This document shows, piece after piece, positions 58,060-64,000 of a DNA stretch of 64,000 nucleotides. A model generated the notes under the pieces. It saw only the letters and a program-made list of their open reading frames with translations, did not search any database and had not been told where the DNA came from. A program made the position numbers and the translations under genes. The DNA lies in contig OZ018408.1 in the NCBI GenBank assembly GCA_963969595.1, positions 24,549,823 through 24,613,822 on the forward strand. The letters are read 5' to 3'. Position 1 is the first letter of the stretch, and the number at the start of each line of letters is the position of its first letter. This DNA is from Neckera pumila (taxonomy: Eukaryota; Streptophyta; Bryopsida; Hypnales; Neckeraceae).

Positions 58060-58994
58060 CTAACCCCTAAAAGACCGTTTGTCCCCTCGGGGGATAATTT
58101 GTGTCCGGGCAAGTTCCTACTGTCTCAATTTTTAGTGATATTTTTTGGGATTTTTTAAGGTTGTGTGTTTTTGCAAGAGCTTTGTGAATATATAATCTTT
58201 TATTTTCATTGATGCCCTAAAGCAAAAGTTATGGGACAATAAGCAAAAATAGAGTTCGGCGGGCAGCACAAAAAAAATCACAGAAAGCCAAAATAATTCT
58301 TTTTCAAATTTTTTCCTCAAAGATTACATTTTTGTATACATGTGAAGCTTTGTTTCATTCAATTTGGACTAATAATGAGAAAGTTATGGATGATCTTAGT
58401 TTTTTGGGCAATCTAAGCATCTTTTTGAAAAAATAAGTTGTAGAATTCATTTTTGAATGCAAAATTTAGAATTTTTCAAAAAAATTGTTAGACAAGGTTA
58501 GATTTTCTTGCTAGGACAATCTCATCGTTGGGATTATTGTGATTCAATTCCATCTAAAAGCTATTAACAATTTAGTTTTTTCTTCAATCTTGAACCCACT
58601 TCTACTTAACAATTTCTTTAATGAGTGAAAACTAAGTGCCTTTTTTCCTAAATTTTTTTGGTAGATTCTCAACTCAACTACTTAAAGTAAATAAGTAGAA
58701 AATCAAAACTAGTAGTGCAAAAAATTTGAACTAAAAAGATTTAGAGCCAAAAAATCTAGTCAAGCAAGGTGGAAAAAAACTTGTTTTCTTCACTTTAAAT
58801 GCATATATCTTACAATCTACATGGTCAAAGTTTCTGAAATTTCTTCTATGTATTCATATACAAGTCAAGTATAAGATTTTACGATTGGATATGCAAAAAA
58901 AAAAAAAAATTTAAAGTTATTTTCTCTTTGCAATAGAAATGATAGTTTTGAGTGGTTTTTGATAAGAAAACCACCTTGGTCCTTTAGGGGTTAA
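58060..58994. mobile_element. TTAA-type element, family A, inverted, 935 bp
   Basis: The left end CTAACCCCTAAAAGACCG (first T of TTAA changed to C) and right end TTGGTCCTTTAGGGGTTAA ending at 58994. The subterminal block is tttgtcccctcgggggataa (58078-58097). Very similar to 11313-12316 and to the inverse of 1-748. No transposase. Confidence 0.65.
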
Positions 58995-61090
58995 ATTAAA
59001 CAAACTATGGAGGATCCATTAGTAACAAGTGGTCTATAGAGGTTTATTTTCCCTTTAGCTTTAAAAAAACTCACAATTAGATTTTTTTTTTTTTTTTGGA
59101 TACCATATAAAATTAAAAATATATCCTATCATCATTGTGTGAGTTTTGAACAAGTGATGTGACAACCTCTATGACTATGGGAATTTAGACAAATGAGGAA
59201 GTTGATCAAATCACATCGAAAGATTTGAAGTATGTTTTAGATAGAAGATTAAAACCCAGTTCTTGGTATAAAATCATCTCCTAAACTTTGCCAAATTTAG
59301 AAGAAGAAAAAGAAAAAGAAGAAAAATTGGGAATACAACCAATTGATGTTTGGGGAGAATTGTTGGTTTACTTAGTTCATTGTCAAATGATGGAATTGGG
59401 CTTAGAAAAACTAGTTGGAATTTGAAAACATTGGAATGAATCTAATGAAAAAAACTATAAATTTTTTTATTTGAAGTAAAACATAGAGAAAAATTGTAAC
59501 TTGGTACTTGAAAAAATGGTTCTATATGGGAATTGAAGGAAAATATACAATTGGTAAAACTCAAAAATAATTCCCAAATGTTGTATACAATCCTACACTT
59601 AGTCGGTTTGCACCAAAACCTTTTTTCCAATTCAAAGCATATAGAAATACCAAATTAGATTCTTTTTTGGGTTTTTGCACATTTTTGTTTATATCTTTGT
59701 ATGAGCATATATGAATTTTGTTACTTTCGTCAAAATGGTCATTATGAAAGGTCATCTTTAACCTTAGGATGTTGAGTCTACATAGTCACCAATGGATGAC
59801 TTTCAAGGTTATTGTAGAAATGAGAAATGTTCCTGTTGGTCCAAAAATCAGATCATTTTTGGAAAGGCTGATTTCCTTAGTGATGAATTATAAGATTCAA
59901 GAATTATTTTGGATGAATGAGAGAGTATTTGGACGAAACCTTAGCTTGAAGCACTTTGTTCATCATCCAAAATATGCATGTCAGAGCAATTCCAGGGCAA
60001 AGCTTATTGTCATCACAAATTCTGCTAGTTTTTCTTTCTTCTTTTTCTTTTGAAAGTTCATGAATCAAATACACAAAGAGAAGAAGAAGGAATACGACCA
60101 ATCTAATTCACACCAGAAATTTCTCCACTTTCAAAGCATGCAGAAATATCAACTTGCAACTACCGAGAGACCCAAAATCCAAAATCAGGATGAGACTTTG
60201 TGAGTTGTGTGCAAACCAAAGGTACGTAGCTTCGTTCTTCCACATCAATACTGACTTTTCCTTCACTGAAATCCAATCCATAACTCATCACATTGTTCTC
60301 TCTTAAAAAACGACATATCAATGGCTCAGCGGTGGGATAGCCCAGACAAACGCTTGGACAAAAGGAGGGTACAGTAAACTCTTTTAACATGTTGAAAGGT
60401 TGACCAAAATTAGTTGAGCAAGTTGGAGACGATGACAGTACAAACAAGCAAACACACGTCACCCTAAGCACTGGACACGTTCAAGAGTTAGCAAATGTCG
60501 CAAGAGTGTATTTCATGAACATTGTATATGAAGTATGGTGTAACTTGCTGGTCTCATTTTTGCTAGGGTTGATCTAAAGCTTACGACGAGAAGTATTATA
60601 GTATATATATCCTCTTTTTGCCCAGACAAAGAGAGAGAATAACTTAAACCTTGTTCAAAGACTAGCGTAACTTAAGAATAAAGAGTACGTTCGTCAAAGG
60701 TCCCCACATCGAAGTCCACAAGACATTGAAATCAACACGAAAACTACCATTCTACATACTCAGTCAATCCAACGAGACAGTGACAGTGAAAGCGTTACCT
60801 TGCACAACGGACTTGGCATTGTGATTAATTTACTTACACCATCACCCCCCCTCTCCACATTTTCCATGCCCCACACATGCTCAACACGCCAAAATTACCT
60901 CATTAGAACCCTGCATACAATTTCCAACAATCCTGTTTACACCTCCCTCAGAAGACCACTCCCCTAAATTTACACATGAAGACCATATCCTGCACTAGTA
61001 AACCTGTACTAGGACCTTCCTAGATGGTTGTTTATACATGAGCTGCAACAAACGCAGCAGCAGATGGATGCAATGGAATACGGATGAGTC
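58995..61090. other. Intergenic sequence downstream of the third gene
   Basis: No element boundary or recognisable gene. A 103-codon minus-strand frame (60471-60160) exists but has no motif I can name. 60700-61090 probably contains the 3' untranslated region of the gene ending at 61091. Confidence 0.35.
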
Positions 61091-62967
61091 TCACGAGCCT
61101 AGCCAGAGGTCGTAGATATGGCTGGTGGGATCTTGATTCGCCCTCTTCAGACCTTCGAATTGTAAGCGACTGCCGAGGAATTGGTGTCGCAGCATCGACA
61201 CATGGCCAAGCTCGTCCAGGTCGGGGGAAGCGTACAAAGCGCGCAGTCGATCGGCGTGCTTGGAGTCCGTGTGCAGGGCTGCTTCCACTTCAGCTGGGGA
61301 CAGGGGTTCCTGTTGAAACCATAGTTCAGGAGAGTGCGAAGACACTCCGAAGTCAAAGAATCTGAATGTAAATTCGCATCTATACTTTGAAGGGAAGGCA
61401 ACTAACTAGGGACCCCAAATGTGTACAACAAGTAGTTCATGGACAAGATATAAATTCTAATCTACACTTGAAGAAAAGCCGAATGTAAACAACAAACATT
61501 TAATGGACCAATCACATTTAGAAGTTGAACTGCTCTTCTTTAACCCTAAACCCAAAAGTGATCAACCAAATCTAAACCTTCAACTCTACCAAATGTGATT
61601 AAAAAAATTTGGATCCAACAGACGTTGGATCCAAGACCCACACCTACCAAATGTGATCAATAAACATTTGATGAACCAATCACAATGATAAGATTTTTAG
61701 CACATGTGCAATCTGTTCTGTGAATCCAAACTAAGCTTGTTATGCTGGGAAGGGCATGGTCTTGCAGGGTAGGTCGAAGGATGTTTGGAAGGATGCTTGG
61801 AAGAGCGCAAGCTTACTTTCATGTATTTCCCTGAATATCATATGATTTGGCATGAACGGGTGGAGATGCTTAATGAGGTGATTTTTTAACAAGATTATGA
61901 AATTCTAAGAGATGGAAAGGAAGAGAATTTTGCAATTGAACTAATAGGAAGTGTCGAAATGCGAGCTTTCCATTCACAAGAAGAGGCAATTCTCAAGCGT
62001 GAATTGCAATCCCCGGGTAGTAGTTCTGAGACGAGATTTTGGGGCTCAGAATTGCGCAGGGTTAAATGTGAAATGACATAGCGATATCTCATACTCGAAG
62101 TTGAGAGCTCTGATACCCCTAATTCATGTTTCAATGCGAACAGGTTGTAACGAGCACATGAAAAGTATGAGTTTAGGGTTAGGGTAGGGTTAACAAGTGT
62201 TGTTGCGTACCTGATAAAATGCGTAGACGAGGTTGATGATCTGCTCCCGGGTGAAGCCGCTTTCGCTGAAGAATGTCTGCGATGAAGGACCCAGCTCGGA
62301 GAATCGGTCGATGGGGAACACGATGGTCAAGAAGGCACCTCGAAATACAGTCTCTCGCTTGTCACTGCAACATTTCAATTTGATCACTTTCCTTGACCAC
62401 AAAATTCTTGAATAATCTATCAAACTCTTGCACCTAACTGCAAATTTAAAGAAGAGCCAGGGCACCCAAGATGCTCCAACTCTCGAACATCTTAATTTAT
62501 TGGCACAGATTTTCTCACATCTTCACTTTAGGAATAAAAGCATTAGCACTCAGCCAACTATCAAGCCACAACATTCTTGAAAGAGGCTCCTACCACCTCT
62601 AACCCAACTGCAAAGTTTACCCTTTTAAACACCTTAATTTTATTTTGAAATTATGAAATTCCACATCTCACGGCATGATATCCTGATGCAAGTTTGAGAT
62701 GCTTTACCTTCGGCTGAGAGGCTTTGTGTAGATCTCCGTTCCGAGAGCTTCGTCCAGAGGGTCTTGATAGAGTGACCCAATGTGATGGAACCCATGGCCA
62801 GTCTCTGATGTTTTGCCGTTTCCCACCAAAACCTTCCCTGTGCTGTTGGTGTATAGTTGAGCAGTGGCAGGGGTATCGGACACTACCCAAAAGATCGAGT
62901 CCAAGAGGCTTGTCGGTGTGTTAAGTCGAGGGAGGGTTCTACAGGGCTGCACACATCGATCAATTTC
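61091..62967 (-). CDS. Unrecognised plant-type protein, 3 exons seen, 5' end unresolved
   Basis: Minus-strand exons are about 62967-62708, 62364-62211 and 61309-61091 (TGA stop), joined by GTAAAG/AG (phase 2) and GTACGC/AG (phase 0). They encode about 210 aa. Visible stretches include RTLPRLNTPTSLLDSIFWVV, KRETVFRGAFLTIVFPIDRF, GFTREQIINLVYAFYQ and HQFLGSRLQFEGLKRANQDP. The sequence is soluble-looking with no clear membrane segment, and I do not recognise the family. Base composition and frame continuity across both introns make it a convincing gene. The 5' end is the problem: the coding frame stays open upstream only to a TGA at 62979-62977, and the nearby ATG (62975) is in another frame. 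A further exon upstream, possibly beyond the window, or a frame-disrupting change at the start is needed. Confidence 0.7.
62176..62193. other. Short telomere-like motif in an intron
   Basis: agggttagggtagggtta-type sequence, two to three imperfect TTAGGG-like units, lies just inside the intron after the second visible exon of the third gene. It resembles plant telo-box motifs, but a chance or small interstitial repeat cannot be excluded. Confidence 0.4.
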
Positions 62968-63409
62968 CTCTCCATTTCAATACTGGTAAGAAACCCTAGT
63001 TGTGCCACTTTGGAGTCACTATGCAACAATTGAGGACATTTGAAAATTTGAAATGGACACTATTGATACACAGTGGCATAAATAGGGTCTCTTAACTTAG
63101 TGACAAAATTGTGTCACTCTCTAACCACATCACACAAGTTAGCTAATTTGTTAATTGAGGTAATTAACCCCAAAATACTCAATAGGCTGTATTTTGGATG
63201 ATGGACATAGTGATTTTGGAGTCATTTTGGGGTGATTTCTTGTCATTCTTAGAAAATAATGCTTGAATCTTTAAAAATTACACTTTCTATATGATCAGTT
63301 AATGAAAGGATAAATCACATTAAAAAGTTGGAAACACACATTTGTGAGGTAGTCAATGGGGAGCATTACATTCAGTAGCAGTCACTGCAACTGCCTTCCC
63401 TGGACAGAA

Positions 63410-63472
63410 TGATGTGGAATATACCACATCATTTCATCGGAGGGATGAAATGGTGTGGTATATTCCACACCA
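63410..63472. repeat. Short perfect-stem hairpin
   Basis: The left arm 63410-63438 (tgatgtggaatataccacat...) and right arm 63444-63472 are inverted with two mismatches, with a 5-base loop (gga g g). Each arm is itself partly palindromic (tgtgg...ccaca). It may be a minimal foldback element. Confidence 0.8.
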
Positions 63473-63699
63473 AATCAGTAACTACAAAGACACTTGGCGG
63501 AACTTGGGAAGGGGCCTGAGTTAATTACAAGGTTGTAGACGCACATTGGTATTAACAACAAATTAAGTACTTTCAATTAAAGTTCTAAATAAAATAGCAA
63601 ACCTATTCAAAGTGGCAATCAAAATAGAGATGAATTATCTCATTGCTTGAATTACATCACTTTAATGTGATTGCCATTCAAGTTTTGTGTTATTAATTG

Positions 63700-64000
63700 A
63701 ATGGACAACTCTATATATACACATGGGGTGGTAGGAGGTAGAACAACCCATGTGGGATAAATAAATTTGAATTTGTAGTTTCTCAAGCACTTATAGTTAA
63801 GTCAAAAACAAAAAATTGTGTTAAAAGTAGAATTTCAGACCTCATGTAGTCATAATAAAATAACTTTTCTCAAAAAACTTTGAACTAAAAAAAGTTTTTA
63901 AATGAACATAAGTTTTACCTCCAAAAATCCGTTTGGAATTTTGAATCTCCAATCAAAAGTTATGGACAAATCTAGAGAGAGGATTTTTAAAAATGTTAAA
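63700..64000. repeat. Family K repeat, copy 4, cut by window edge
   Basis: 63720-63835 matches the flank at 9295-9425 (ggtaggaggtagaacaaccc, catgtgggata, gtagtttctcaa, agttaagt). 63835-64000 is the left arm of the family K palindrome (cagacctcatgtagtcataa). The second arm would lie beyond the window. Confidence 0.6.

Noticed and set aside
60160..60471. 103-codon minus-strand open frame downstream of the third gene.
   Set aside because: No recognisable motif, no splice-supported partners and ordinary AT-rich surroundings; could be chance or part of a 3' region.
1..64000. CRISPR array, bacterial operons or phage genes.
   Set aside because: Spliced plant-type genes and eukaryotic transposon remnants dominate; no regularly spaced direct repeats with unique spacers were seen.

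Overview
This is a nuclear window from a plant-like eukaryote. It is AT-rich (roughly two thirds A+T by eye) and carries three intron-containing genes, all on the minus strand. Two of them resemble well-known plant proteins: a PV42-type four-CBS-domain SnRK1 gamma-like protein and a plant-type Gfo/Idh/MocA oxidoreductase. Sparse genes, short phase-consistent GT-AG introns, and CACTA, PIF/Harbinger and Helitron-like remnants all fit a land plant or close streptophyte relative. The species cannot be fixed from the sequence.

Layout. 1-24.3 kb: no convincing gene; a mosaic of short non-autonomous DNA elements, with two GC-rich islands (about 0.84-1.48 and 14.69-15.29 kb), a 26-bp minisatellite and a 24-G run. 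24.3-27.6 kb: PV42-like gene (3 coding exons, 372 aa) with a probable 5' leader intron. 27.6-40.2 kb: more repeats, including a clean nested insertion (29.7-31.5 kb), a decayed CACTA-like element with a tRNA-derived SINE-like insert (33.2-35.2 kb) and an 0.86-kb foldback structure. 40.5-44.3 kb: oxidoreductase gene (6 coding exons, 375 aa) with a long hairpin in intron 4, and an upstream region to 45.5 kb with a (CTG)10 run and a 26-copy GTTTT microsatellite. 46-61 kb: repeats, including a second nested insertion and two head-to-tail Helitron-like elements. 61.1-63.0 kb: a third gene (3 exons seen) of unrecognised family whose 5' end is unresolved.

The most notable system is not a gene. Large 0.6-1.0 kb elements, about a dozen copies, share termini close to TTAACCCCTAAAGGACC / GGTCCTTTAGGGGTTAA. 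Two nested insertions and one paralogous empty site show that they insert at TTAA and duplicate it, which is the piggyBac-type target signature and unusual for plants. None contains a transposase, so they would depend on an enzyme encoded elsewhere or extinct.

The three genes do not form a pathway: one is a putative energy-sensing kinase subunit, one a putative NAD(P)-dependent dehydrogenase, and one is unknown. The two recognised genes share a gene-proximal repeat (about 230 bp, three copies, same orientation) in their upstream or intronic sequence. Exon borders were read by hand from splice signals, reading frame and remembered family resemblance; no alignment was run.
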